Source: Psychrobacter raelei (GTDB lineage: Bacteria > Pseudomonadota > Gammaproteobacteria > Pseudomonadales > Moraxellaceae). Taken from it: DNA of 64,000 bases. Shown here in pieces: positions 41,331-50,513 of this stretch. Position 1 is the stretch's first letter; every line of letters starts with the position of its first letter. The notes below the pieces were generated by a model, which saw nothing but the letters and a program-made list of their open reading frames with translations, ran no database searches and had not been told where the DNA came from. A program made the position numbers and the translations under genes. The DNA is taken from NCBI RefSeq assembly GCF_022631235.3, contig NZ_CP093310.2:1798001-1862000 (forward strand), given 5' to 3'.

Positions 41331-43055
41331 TTAGTCACCATTTATTTCTCTAAGGCGCTCTTGCATACGCTCTTCTGTCCAATACTCATAGGGGTCATCT
41401 ATTCCAGCCTCATATAGACCATAGTATGTGATATCTTCTTGTAGCCTTAATCCCAAGATGTCTGTAGAGTCTTGCCATTCATCTGGTGTCATCTCATTAA
41501 GTGCAAAAACGTACGTATATTCTGAGGGTAGTACCCGTTTTGGCTCAAAAGCCCATGTCCAGATGAACTTTAGAAATGTTTTATAAGCCAATTTTAGATG
41601 CAACTTAGACATCCAAAACTCATAAAGACGATTTAGTACCTCTTCTATTTCTTCAGCATCTGGATCACTCTTAAAGGCTCTGCTTATACGAAAAGCAACA
41701 TTCCAAGACATCACTTCATGGTTTAGCGTGAAATCCTCACAGTTTTTATTATAAGAAATCCAAAAGTAATCATTGATTTGCCAAATTTTTTTAATGTCAT
41801 ATACAACGCGTAATTCCCCTGGTTCTAAGCCATAAGAGATAAGTCTCTTTAAGGCAAACCTAGTCGGCCCCCAACCATAATCTATAAACACAGTGGTAAC
41901 CATATTAAGATCTTTTGTAGGACACCAGTCTACTTGTTGAACAAACTCAATAGCTTTTTGTCTCGCTCTTTCTTCTAAAGTAACAACATCTTTAAAATAC
42001 TCTGGCTCAATATTGAAGTCATAGTCACTATCATCTTCAAATAAGTAACCAAGCTCTTCAGCATCAACAAAGCTATCTATCCCATGAACCTCGTCATCTT
42101 TATTCTTTCCCAGATGCTCATACTCGCTAACACTCTCGCTGTCATCTAAGTAACCTACTGCATCAAACGAGTCTTCATCCTCATCAATATCAACACTAAT
42201 GAAATCAAGAAATTCATCCTCAGCTTCTTCATTGCTGTCAGACACAGATATCTCTGGAATTGAATCATCGTAAGCTTCGAGATCTAACTCAGCATCTTCT
42301 TCCGTATTGGTAATCGAGCCAAGATCAGAATGAGCATCTGCACTGCTACAACTGTCAGAGTCACACGTTTTTTCAAAACTTCTTTTTTTATAAGCAACGT
42401 TAACACCCTCAATCTTCTTAGTAGTCACTTTTGATCCTAAAGAACCTAAGATAGATTGAAAGTCACTATCTTCCTCAGAATCATCAACGCATACTTGAGT
42501 ATCTTTACCAACATGATCTTCAAGATCATTTTCTATATGATATGGCTGTGCTTCTAAGTCATTTTCATTGGCCTCATAAACCAGATTATCAGCTTGTAAA
42601 GTGTCACTTTCAGTAATAGCAAATAAATCTAACTGGATTCCTAGTCTGCCTAGATAGCCATCTTGATTTGATACGTTAGATTCCAATGTTTTTTTATTAG
42701 TATCGAGCTCACGTATCTCTGGTTCATCTATGCTAGCACTACCAGAAAACTCGTCACTAATTAACTCATCTAGCGAGTTGTTTAAAGGATAATTAAAGTA
42801 GATATCTAAAAAGCTTAAACTAAAACTTTCTTTCAAAGCATTATAGATATCATCCACCAAGCCCAAATCATTCCAGATTTCTACGCAATCATTTAGGCAA
42901 TCAAAAAAAGAAATTGGGTTTCTACTATGCTTCAGAGAATTAATAAGATACTTATGTGTCTCGTCATTGAAGCTGATTAAACTATCAATTTTGCCTATCA
43001 ATTTATTCTTTTTCTCAGGATCATCAAAAAAGTCTTTTGGAGCACCTTGAAGCAT
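41331..43055 (-). CDS. Acidic protein of unknown function opening the operon
   Basis: A 574-aa protein I cannot assign. Residues ~90-355 are extremely acidic and Ser-rich, packed with D/E runs (SNEEAEDEFLDFISVDIDED, YLFEDDSDYDF), and look disordered. Residues ~370-574 form a folded, aromatic-rich domain (TTVFIDYGWGPTRFALKRLI, IWTWAFEPKRVLPSEY). It sits immediately before the RapA-like SNF2 gene, so a role as its regulator or adaptor, or as a DNA-mimic-like acidic partner, is an inference. The ATG at 43055 (MLQGAPKD) has AAGGAT upstream and is preferred; the frame is open from a GTG ten codons earlier. Confidence 0.7.
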   Translation of the reverse strand: MLQGAPKDFFDDPEKKNKLIGKIDSLISFNDETHKYLINSLKHSRNPISFFDCLNDCVEIWNDLGLVDDIYNALKESFSLSFLDIYFNYPLNNSLDELISDEFSGSASIDEPEIRELDTNKKTLESNVSNQDGYLGRLGIQLDLFAITESDTLQADNLVYEANENDLEAQPYHIENDLEDHVGKDTQVCVDDSEEDSDFQSILGSLGSKVTTKKIEGVNVAYKKRSFEKTCDSDSCSSADAHSDLGSITNTEEDAELDLEAYDDSIPEISVSDSNEEAEDEFLDFISVDIDEDEDSFDAVGYLDDSESVSEYEHLGKNKDDEVHGIDSFVDAEELGYLFEDDSDYDFNIEPEYFKDVVTLEERARQKAIEFVQQVDWCPTKDLNMVTTVFIDYGWGPTRFALKRLISYGLEPGELRVVYDIKKIWQINDYFWISYNKNCEDFTLNHEVMSWNVAFRISRAFKSDPDAEEIEEVLNRLYEFWMSKLHLKLAYKTFLKFIWTWAFEPKRVLPSEYTYVFALNEMTPDEWQDSTDILGLRLQEDITYYGLYEAGIDDPYEYWTEERMQERLREINGD

Positions 43056-43407
43056 TCTACTATCCTTATAAAAACTTAAATTCACTCTTTACTTTACCTA
43101 TGCTAGAACAATGACAGGCTCAAGGTTTCAAATATACGTTAAAGAATAATATGAATTGTATATTACATATCCTAACCGTGATTATGAGTAAGACATAAGC
43201 TACTTTAATCGTAGAATATGACTATTTAGCGAATAAATAAAACACGTTGTCATAAAACCCATATAGGATGTAATGATATAATTCAAGATAACAAAAATTG
43301 CAAAAATAAAATAGTTTATCTTTAAAATTTGCGTCAGCAGATGTCGTTTATTTTCTAATTTATATTAGAAAGACCCATAAGGATATTTTGATAATAGAGG
43401 ATATATA

Positions 43408-43449
43408 ATGAGCTTTATTGACGTTGAGCCCACTTTAGAAAATTACTGA
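43408..43449 (+). pseudogene. 13-codon start fragment with a good ribosome binding site
   Basis: ATG at 43408 with GAGG seven bases upstream reads MSFIDVEPTLENY then TGA. The opening resembles, from memory, the N-terminus of HNH-type endonucleases found in defence islands, but I am not sure of that. It looks like a truncated gene start at the island edge, or a tiny leader peptide. The rest of the 480-base gap 43086-43566 is AT-rich with nothing else I can support except the terminator below. Confidence 0.35.
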
Positions 43450-43513
43450 TTGAATGCTTTGATAAAAAAGTGAGTTTGGCATGGTCAAACTAAACCATGC
43501 TTTGGACCAAAAA

Positions 43514-43545
43514 AGAGCTCTGACCTAATACAATCAAGTCAGAGC
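43514..43545 (-). terminator. Terminator of the iron-locus lipoprotein gene
   Basis: GCTCTGAC pairs with GTCAGAGC around a 13-base loop; read on the minus strand it is followed by TCTTTTTT. It lies about 20 bases past the stop of the 257-aa lipoprotein gene. Confidence 0.8.
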
Positions 43546-43566
43546 CTTTTATGAGCGAATCAATTA

Positions 43567-44340
43567 CTAGAATCCTCTAGCGTTATCACTGTCAACGGTA
43601 TAGAAGATATTAAAAGCGCTATTTGCCCCAGTTTTTATCTGCTTACCGGCTACTGTAGCACTGGCCTCAAAGTCCACCCCGCCCCCTGCACTTTCACCAC
43701 TGGCGATATTGGGTAGGGTTAATGAGCGTATGGTTACTTGTTTATTAGTAACTGGCGCATCTGCTTTGGTAAGTTTTTGGCCGCGTGGTTTGACCACCTC
43801 TCCTGCTGCTAAGTCCTTATTGACATCATCATAAATAATATCGAAATCTAACAACTGCGCTTGATCAAGTTTTGCTTGACCATCTACCACAGGAATACCC
43901 ACCAAGGACTTGCTACCACGGTGAATCATTCGATTCTCAATAACCTGCCCATTATCCAGCTTTCTACCTTCTGCTGCTACTGAGTTGGTTCGCACTATGA
44001 ACATAACTTTATAGCCTGGTACTGCAGACTCTGCTTTTCCATCAAAAATATCTGCCACCAATTCTGGTGAGTTCTTCGCCTTATTAACCACGATACGGGC
44101 AGAGTTTTCGTAAACAGGATAATCCTTGCCATCAATGGTCAAATAACGCGTGTCTTTATAACTGCTTTGCGTACTCATTATCCCATGGGTCATAGTCGTA
44201 GAGGTTGCGACAGGCGCATCGCTCACTACGGATGTCGTACTTTGACATCCAGCGGCTCCTAGAGATAAGAAAGCGATAGATAAGAGTGACGCAGCAGACA
44301 GTAGCGTATTGCGATAACCTGAGTGTGGTGTTGTTAACAT
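43567..44340 (-). CDS. Hypothetical lipoprotein under a Fur box
   Basis: A 257-aa protein of unknown function with a type II signal peptide ending in the lipobox LGAAGC (Cys at residue 32). The mature part is beta-rich and probably periplasmic (YKVMFIVRTNSVAAEGRKLD, ASATVAGKQIKTGANSAFNI). It is divergent from the siderophore esterase gene across a region that holds a strong Fur-box-like palindrome about 50-75 bases upstream, so it should be iron-repressed. Its position beside an esterase and a FepA-like receptor suggests a part in iron uptake, but nothing in the sequence says what it binds. Confidence 0.75.
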   Translation of the reverse strand: MLTTPHSGYRNTLLSAASLLSIAFLSLGAAGCQSTTSVVSDAPVATSTTMTHGIMSTQSSYKDTRYLTIDGKDYPVYENSARIVVNKAKNSPELVADIFDGKAESAVPGYKVMFIVRTNSVAAEGRKLDNGQVIENRMIHRGSKSLVGIPVVDGQAKLDQAQLLDFDIIYDDVNKDLAAGEVVKPRGQKLTKADAPVTNKQVTIRSLTLPNIASGESAGGGVDFEASATVAGKQIKTGANSAFNIFYTVDSDNARGF

Positions 44341-44390
44341 ATTTTAGTCTCATAAAAAAAGGGGTTATAACATAAAAACGTCCCAAAACA

Positions 44391-44416
44391 AATGATATTG
44401 ATAACTATTATCATTT
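44391..44416. promoter_or_regulatory. Fur box, lipoprotein/esterase divergent promoter
   Basis: AATGATATTGATAACTATTA TCATTT (split here) is a near-palindromic match to the GATAATGATAATCATTATC consensus. It sits between two divergent genes with iron-uptake roles. Confidence 0.85.
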
Positions 44417-44563
44417 GTTTTATTATTACTATAATGTTACAGATTGTCAACTCTCTACGCAGCTTAAAGTTATTATTTTTGACTCTATTGGATGTCAGCG
44501 CCCCTAACCTTATTAGATAGCTGGGTTGTTGCCAGATAGGTTAAATCTTTTGAAGGATTACTC

Positions 44564-45613
44564 ATGTCAACAACGCAAGCCAACCGATCGATAGCAATGA
44601 TGATGGCGGTTTTAGGAGCAGCAATGACGCCCAGCCATGCCAAGCCAGATTTAACACAGACAACAGATATGACGCTGCTCAGTGCAAAAGATACAGGATA
44701 TAAATTTGTCTATCGTGATTTTAGCGCAGTAGCCCCTAAGACCTCACAGCAAGATAATTTGGCCGCGATACAAGCTTATGCCAAGCCTCGTCATTATCGA
44801 GTATGGCTGGCTGTTCCTTGCCAACCAAGCTTGTCACCCTCCCAAGAGTGTTTAAGCGCCGCGACCAAAGTACTGTATATGCTTGATGGCAATGCTGCTA
44901 TTGATGATTTAGACCAAGAGACACTGCACGCTTTATCTCAGGCTCAATCAAGCAATATGGCCCCAGCCTTAGTCTTTATTGGTTATCAGACGCCCTATCG
45001 GTTTGATGTGGATGCCCGAGCTTATGACTACACGCCGCCTTTATTTGATGACACTCATGAGCAAAAACAAAGCAGCGCTAATAGCAGTAAGGCATTTCAA
45101 GAAAAAGGTAGAGCGCGATTAAATGGCGGTGCAGAGCAGTTTTATGAGCTTATTGAACAAGAGATAAAACCTTGGGTCTATGAGCAGCTGGGCAATAAGC
45201 CGACACAGGAGGCGATCTGGGGGCACTCTTATGGTGGTCTTTTTGTGTTATATACCTTATTTAAGCATCCCCAGTCTTACCAGCAGTATTTTAGTGCAGA
45301 TCCCTCATTATGGTGGCAAGATGGTGAGATGACTCAGTACTGGCAGGCGTTTCAAAACCAGCCTACAACGCAGCTATCTACCCTCTCAACAACCAAGCAG
45401 TTACGACTTACTTTTAGTCAATCACAGCAGCAAGATGCGCCTGTCGCTAATACTTCCACAGCGAGCACAGCCGCTGTCAGTGGCCTAGATAAAAATGAGT
45501 TTGCCAATAATATCTGTACCATGTTTCAAAATAACGCGAGCTATCAGTTTTATAATGAGTCGCATGGAGAGTTATTTACCACCTCCCTGCTTGACAGCTT
45601 ACAGCGCTTTTGA
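44564..45613 (+). CDS. Alpha/beta hydrolase, siderophore esterase-like (Fes/IroE/BesA family)
   Basis: A 349-aa serine esterase of the Fes/IroE type, which cuts ferric catecholate siderophores to release iron. A signal peptide (about residues 1-27, cut near PSHA-KP) places it in the periplasm, as for IroE. The nucleophile elbow is GHSYGGLFVLY and is followed by the SADPSLWW segment characteristic of this family; the catalytic His is probably in YNESHGELFTT near the C-terminus. AAGGA lies seven bases before the ATG. It is divergent from the lipoprotein gene, convergent with the FepA-like receptor, and controlled by the shared Fur box. Substrate identity is inferred from the neighbouring receptor. 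Confidence 0.8.
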   Translation: MSTTQANRSIAMMMAVLGAAMTPSHAKPDLTQTTDMTLLSAKDTGYKFVYRDFSAVAPKTSQQDNLAAIQAYAKPRHYRVWLAVPCQPSLSPSQECLSAATKVLYMLDGNAAIDDLDQETLHALSQAQSSNMAPALVFIGYQTPYRFDVDARAYDYTPPLFDDTHEQKQSSANSSKAFQEKGRARLNGGAEQFYELIEQEIKPWVYEQLGNKPTQEAIWGHSYGGLFVLYTLFKHPQSYQQYFSADPSLWWQDGEMTQYWQAFQNQPTTQLSTLSTTKQLRLTFSQSQQQDAPVANTSTASTAAVSGLDKNEFANNICTMFQNNASYQFYNESHGELFTTSLLDSLQRF

Positions 45614-45633
45614 CACCTTCTTGCTATCATAAA

Positions 45634-45666
45634 AAAAAGATCTGAACACGTGGTCCAGATCTTTTT
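45634..45666. terminator. Bidirectional terminator between esterase and receptor genes
   Basis: AAAAAGATCTG pairs with CAGATCTTTTT around an 11-base loop, giving T-runs in both directions between two convergent genes. Confidence 0.9.
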
Positions 45667-45693
45667 ATTCCATTAACAGCTGACTTTTAACGA

Positions 45694-48027
45694 CTAAAAA
45701 TCAAAACTGACATCAAATATATAAGCTCGGCCTGGCTCATTAAAGGTTCGAGCACCGGCATTGGTTCCTGTGCCCTCACGCATGATTTGCTTGTCAAATA
45801 GGTTTTTGATGCCTGCACCCACGGTGATCATATCGGTTAAATTATAGCGGGTGCTGATGTTAGCTAACGCATAAGGCTCGCGGTCTAACTTCAAGGTAGT
45901 CAGCTCATCGCCTGTCGTGACAGAGACTTCAGGGGCTTCAATAGCGCCATAATAGCTGACACCAAAATCAGCATTCCAGCGAGGCGTAATGTCCCAGTTT
46001 ATATTGGAGTTCACCGTATATTTAGGAATTAACGATAGAGGCTCGCCATTGTCTTTACGCTCTGAGCGAATATTACCAGTTAGGTTGGTTGACCATAAGA
46101 TATTATCTGTCACAGGGACTTTGACAAAGCCCTCTAGCCCTTCAATAATCGCCTTTCCTTGGTTCTCCCACTGGAAGACAGAGCGCTTAGTAGCTGAGTC
46201 TACTGCTACTCGGTTGATACCAGCGCCAATACGGTTATCGTAAGCGTTATGATAATAGGTTAAGCCGGCATTGAGACCTGTACCATCTTCATAAGTAAAC
46301 GTCAGCTCTTTGTTCCAAGAGGTCTCATGCTCAAGCTCTGAGTTACCCAGTACCTGACAGCCTCGTTGATCGGTAGGCACCCAAGAAGGACAGCCATTAC
46401 CCTTTGTATAATAAATATAGTTGGGGTCTAATCGGTATAGATCTGGCGCCTTGAAAGCGCGACTTATCCCTGCCTTTACAGACCAATTGGGGCTAAAATG
46501 CCACGTAGTATTTAGACTCGGTGACCAGTTGCTACCGGCCTCACTATGATAGTCATAACGTAGTCCAGGAGTCACATACCAATCTGGAGTGAGTTGATAG
46601 TTATCCTCTATATAAGCACCAATCAAATAAGCATCCGACTTTGGATCGCGCTTAGCAGGGTCGGTTTCTACATCGCCAAAAGCAAAGCCATCATCAAACG
46701 TCAGCTCAGATACCCAGGGGTTATTTAGCTTTTCGCCCCGAAATTCAGCGCCTGCAGTTAAGGTGTGGTTGTCATAAAAGATATCCCACTCTGATTTGGC
46801 ATTTAGCGTATCATAGGTCGCTTTTTTCCAGTTAAAGCCCTCTCCCTCAGGCGGCGTTTGAATCTGTCCTTCAACACCACCTGCAGTACCTTCAGCCAAG
46901 CGCTCATTATCGGTACGACTGAACTCTAGATAACTATTGCTACGGGCATCATCGTAATTGCCGCGATGGGTGAAGGCTGCACCATAGCGGCGCATCTTAT
47001 TGGTAGAGTCACCGGCCAATAAATCCACTAAAGTATCATTAACGTTTTGAAACTGCGAATCACCTGCCCAGTGGTTGTCTTGAGTACTATAGCTCACCTC
47101 AACCCCGACAGTATTCATGGCATCTACGGCATATTCGAAAAGCTGACGCACATCTATATTCTCAACGCCTTCAACACCGGCCGCCACAGAGGCTGATGGC
47201 CCATCACGCCCCTCCACAATTTGTGCATCCTTGGCATTGATATAAGGATCATCCCCGTCGCTATCGTGGTAGCCAAGTGTGGTACGGAAGGACAGCTTAT
47301 CGCTTAACGGACCTGCCATATTTATATTGGTGCGCCAGTCTTTGCCTTCCAAGTCACTCTCTGGAGACTCGTAATGGCCCGTGATTGAGAATTCTTTTTT
47401 TGTGGGAGATTTGGTAATGATATTCACGACACCGCCCATACTACCAGACCCATATCTGGCTGCAGCAGGACCTCGTAATACCTCAATACGTTCGATAGCA
47501 CTTGGCGGCACCCATTGAGAATCACCGCGTGTGTCTTGTTCGCTGGCTCTACCAGGTCGAACTGCATTGCGAGAAGTCACAGGGCGACCATCAATCAAAA
47601 TTAAAGTATTGTTAGGTCCCATACCGCGTAGGTCAATCTGGCGCTGGTTACCCCGCTGGCCGGAAGTTGAAGAACCTGACAGATTAACGCCCGGCATCTT
47701 ACGTACAATTTCTGCGATATCATTAGAGACTGATGCTTTTTTAATAGCCTCTTCACTGATAACGGATAGACCGGCAGCTTGTTCAAGCTCCTCACGAGCC
47801 GCTTTCACCACAATAGCGTCAAACTCAGCAGAAGGTGTGTCTTGTGCGTCAGCGGTTTGTTGAACGTCAGCTTGCTGCACCGTAAGGTTATCGCTTTCAG
47901 CCGCATAAGATGTGGTACTAAGGATAGAGGCAATACTCAGGCTAAGCAGTGCTTTTGGTGTAATTAAATGAGCTCGTTGTTTTAAGTAGAGGTTTTTTGA
48001 TTCAAAGAAAGCGGACAATGTTGGCAT
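45694..48027 (-). CDS. TonB-dependent catecholate siderophore receptor (FepA/PfeA-like)
   Basis: A 777-aa outer-membrane receptor importing ferric catecholate siderophores with TonB energy. It has a long signal region to about TSYA-AE, then a TonB box-like DAIVVKAAREELEQAAG, a plug with MPGVNLSGSSTSGQRGNQRQ, DLRGMGPNNTLILIDGRPV and VNIITKSP, and a 22-strand barrel ending in PGRAYIFDVSFDF with C-terminal Phe. Two Cys in the GCPSWVPTDQRGCQV loop match the disulphide loop of FepA relatives. The ATG at 48027 has AGGA upstream; the frame opens from a GTG seven codons earlier. A Fur box lies about 240 bases upstream. It is intact, unlike the receptor at 58.6-61.2 kb. Confidence 0.92.
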   Translation of the reverse strand: MPTLSAFFESKNLYLKQRAHLITPKALLSLSIASILSTTSYAAESDNLTVQQADVQQTADAQDTPSAEFDAIVVKAAREELEQAAGLSVISEEAIKKASVSNDIAEIVRKMPGVNLSGSSTSGQRGNQRQIDLRGMGPNNTLILIDGRPVTSRNAVRPGRASEQDTRGDSQWVPPSAIERIEVLRGPAAARYGSGSMGGVVNIITKSPTKKEFSITGHYESPESDLEGKDWRTNINMAGPLSDKLSFRTTLGYHDSDGDDPYINAKDAQIVEGRDGPSASVAAGVEGVENIDVRQLFEYAVDAMNTVGVEVSYSTQDNHWAGDSQFQNVNDTLVDLLAGDSTNKMRRYGAAFTHRGNYDDARSNSYLEFSRTDNERLAEGTAGGVEGQIQTPPEGEGFNWKKATYDTLNAKSEWDIFYDNHTLTAGAEFRGEKLNNPWVSELTFDDGFAFGDVETDPAKRDPKSDAYLIGAYIEDNYQLTPDWYVTPGLRYDYHSEAGSNWSPSLNTTWHFSPNWSVKAGISRAFKAPDLYRLDPNYIYYTKGNGCPSWVPTDQRGCQVLGNSELEHETSWNKELTFTYEDGTGLNAGLTYYHNAYDNRIGAGINRVAVDSATKRSVFQWENQGKAIIEGLEGFVKVPVTDNILWSTNLTGNIRSERKDNGEPLSLIPKYTVNSNINWDITPRWNADFGVSYYGAIEAPEVSVTTGDELTTLKLDREPYALANISTRYNLTDMITVGAGIKNLFDKQIMREGTGTNAGARTFNEPGRAYIFDVSFDF

Positions 48028-48267
48028 AAATGACAATCCTAATCGCACTTAGATACTATCAATACTTTTCAACAATACCGTTAGATTGCGATCGCTTACC
48101 CTGTGCTTAGACTGTAGCAAGATAAGTAAAAGTCAGTTGAAATAATAGCGTATTGATACCCACAATTTTCTCAAGACAGTCCACCATCCCACTGTATAGA
48201 ACAGAAAAAATGGTAACTGTTTGATAATAAAGCAGGCATACTTTAGCAACATTTTTGTAATATTGCA

Positions 48268-48287
48268 AATGGTAATCATTATCATTA
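48268..48287. promoter_or_regulatory. Fur box upstream of the FepA-like receptor
   Basis: AATGGTAATCATTATCATTA matches the Fur consensus closely. It lies in the 364-base gap 48049-48412 between the receptor and the divergent WG-repeat gene and could control either or both. The rest of that gap shows no further feature. Confidence 0.8.
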
Positions 48288-48412
48288 GCTTTATTGTTTA
48301 TGATAAAACTTAAATTTTTTTTGAATCTCGGCTAAAAACAATGGATAATTAAATAGATATTAAATCTAAGCTTAAATAACATTCCCATAATTATGTCCAA
48401 GGATGATAACCA

Positions 48413-49363
48413 ATGAATACTGTGATAAAAAAAGCCGCCACCTTAACCCTAGCACTAACCTGCCTAAGCCTTACCATCCCAGCTTCTGCCACATTAAAAT
48501 CCTTTTCAAACGACGATGCTTGTGGCTTTAAAAATGAGAAAGGCCAAGTGGTCGTGCCGGCCAAATATGATTTTTGTGGTGATATCTCAGACGGTATGGC
48601 ATACGTGGGTAAATCTGCGAACAACCCTGATAAAGATGCCTACTATACCGGCTATATCAATGAGTTAGGCAAATTAGTCATTCCCGTTAAGCTTGATACC
48701 CAGATGTTCTATCCAAGTATCATCTTTAGAGATTTCCACGAAGGTGTAGTAGCAGTCTATAAAGACGGGCCTATGGGCGAAGATGGTAAATATGGCTATA
48801 TGAATAAAGCTGGAAAACTGGTTCTTCCTTATCAATATCAAAAAGCTGGCGACTTTAATAAAGCTCGTGCTGTCGTCTGTAAGAATGACAAATGCGGGGT
48901 AATTGATAAATCTGGCAAAACCGTTATCCCCTTCAAATTCAATGATCTAGAGGACTATTCTGATGGTTTGGCGAAGTTTAGCACAGAGCCATGGGGTCAA
49001 GGAAAGTCAGGCTTTATCGATACTAACGGTAAGGTGGTAGTCAGTGCTAGATGGGATGCTGCGATGCCTTTTTCGCAAGGTTTAGCTGCTGTTCGAGTCG
49101 GTGATTATGAAAATGGCAAATGGGGCATTATTAATAAAACAGGCAAGGTAATTGTGCCACCTATTTATGACAATGCCTATATCGAACCTGAAGGCGACGC
49201 TATGGATGTAGATGGCGGGGTTTATGAAAATGGCATTATCAACATGTATAACGTCGGCAACAATGGCTCTGTAACCCGCTATACCCTTAACACCCAAGGC
49301 AAGGTCATTAAAAAGAAAGTCTTCTCAGACTGGTATGATGCACAAGCAGATCTTTATCGTTAA
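48413..49363 (+). CDS. Secreted WG-repeat protein
   Basis: A 316-aa exported protein built from WG-type (KWGVID...) repeats. A signal peptide covers about residues 1-24 (cut near ASA-TL). At least six repeats are seen, with cores such as FKNEKGQVVVPAKYD, MNKAGKLVLPYQYQ, IDKSGKTVIPFKFND, IDTNGKVVVSARWD and IINKTGKVIVPPIYD. These repeats form beta-propeller-like or solenoid surfaces and usually act in binding. AAGGAT precedes the ATG. It shares an upstream region with the Fur-controlled receptor, so it might be iron-regulated too; the substrate is unknown. Confidence 0.85.
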   Translation: MNTVIKKAATLTLALTCLSLTIPASATLKSFSNDDACGFKNEKGQVVVPAKYDFCGDISDGMAYVGKSANNPDKDAYYTGYINELGKLVIPVKLDTQMFYPSIIFRDFHEGVVAVYKDGPMGEDGKYGYMNKAGKLVLPYQYQKAGDFNKARAVVCKNDKCGVIDKSGKTVIPFKFNDLEDYSDGLAKFSTEPWGQGKSGFIDTNGKVVVSARWDAAMPFSQGLAAVRVGDYENGKWGIINKTGKVIVPPIYDNAYIEPEGDAMDVDGGVYENGIINMYNVGNNGSVTRYTLNTQGKVIKKKVFSDWYDAQADLYR

Positions 49364-49372
49364 GGCCACGCT

Positions 49373-50308
49373 CTATCTACTTTCTTGCAAATGCGCGTTT
49401 TGCTTATGATGCTTGACCATATATTTACCAAGCAGTGGTAAGCAAAACGCCGGCAACTGAAAGGCGCCTAATAATGGTAAAAACAAAGCACCCATAAACG
49501 GAACGGTAATAGTATAAGCCAGTAACACATTACGCCCACCACATACTATGGCTGCGACAATGGCATTCTCATAGCCAAAGCGCCGATAGATAACGTAAGC
49601 GCTGAAATAAAACAATAATGCCAATACAGAGCTAAGCGCTAATAAAGATAGCGCCTGCCACGGATCTTGATCAAAGGTACCTCGAAACCCTGCCATGAGC
49701 CCCAGCGGAAAAAGCATGAGCAGTAAGATATTGAACTGTCCAATTTTGGGATAATAGCGGGATAAAATGGTGGGGGTAATGAAGCGGCGTGCCAGCACAG
49801 CCAAGCCCATCGGCATGATTATATACACCACCAAGCGCTTGACATAAGTCGCCAGATCTAAATGAGCATGTTTATCCCCTAACGCCCACAATACACCCAG
49901 TAGCGCACACGGCATTACCAAGGTAGCGGCAATGGTCTTTGCCATAGCCAGCTGAGCATCAAACCCCACCGCATTGACCAGTGCGCCACTGCCAAATAAA
50001 GGCGCTGTGGCACCAAGCCCAGCAATGGCCAACAGCAAATCACCTCGCACACCCAGCAGGTAACTTATGAACACCAGTATTAGGCTCATGCCCGCACTTT
50101 GAAATACAGCAAAGCCCCACACATAGCTTGTTGCAATGCGCTTGACTAATGCGTATTGATCAATACCCAGCAACGTAAAAAACATCAAGAAGAACAACAC
50201 TTCAGGCAAATAGGCCAATACCGCATTGGATAAACTTGGGAAAATAAAACCCACAACTGCGCAAAGTGGCATAATTAAGGTGCTATGACGCGCAATAAAA
50301 CGAAGCAT
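49373..50308 (-). CDS. SBF/BASS-type membrane transporter
   Basis: A ~311-aa inner-membrane protein with nine or ten hydrophobic helices, of the bile acid:sodium symporter-like (SBF) superfamily. Helices such as LPEVLFFLMFFTLLGIDQYA, LAIAGLGATAPLFGSGALV and IVAAIVCGGRNVLLAYTITV show the polar breaks (TAP, GGRN) typical of the crossover region in this fold. The ATG at 50308 (MLRFIARHS) has AGGA eight bases upstream and is preferred; upstream in-frame starts at 50335 (ATG) or 50338 (TTG) lack a clear binding site. It is convergent with the WG-repeat gene with only nine bases between. The substrate is unknown. Confidence 0.7.
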   Translation of the reverse strand: MLRFIARHSTLIMPLCAVVGFIFPSLSNAVLAYLPEVLFFLMFFTLLGIDQYALVKRIATSYVWGFAVFQSAGMSLILVFISYLLGVRGDLLLAIAGLGATAPLFGSGALVNAVGFDAQLAMAKTIAATLVMPCALLGVLWALGDKHAHLDLATYVKRLVVYIIMPMGLAVLARRFITPTILSRYYPKIGQFNILLLMLFPLGLMAGFRGTFDQDPWQALSLLALSSVLALLFYFSAYVIYRRFGYENAIVAAIVCGGRNVLLAYTITVPFMGALFLPLLGAFQLPAFCLPLLGKYMVKHHKQNAHLQESR

Positions 50309-50513
50309 GGCCTTGTTCCTAAAACGTATATTCATCAACGCTTATTTAGCCTACTGCCTGTGTGATACACATCAAAACAGCAGTAAGGTCTAAGCAATTC
50401 TTATTTTTAGACCCTACTTTATACAGTGATTCTCATTAGGTTACAAACCCTATCACTGTTTTGGTGCATAATCCTAAGTGACACCCCAAAACAGCCCTGA
50501 CATACCGGTTAAA

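Noticed and set aside
13203..43566. Prophage or integrative element identity for the island
   Set aside because: No integrase, portal, terminase, capsid, relaxase or conjugation gene is present; only arm-site-like repeats suggest past integration.
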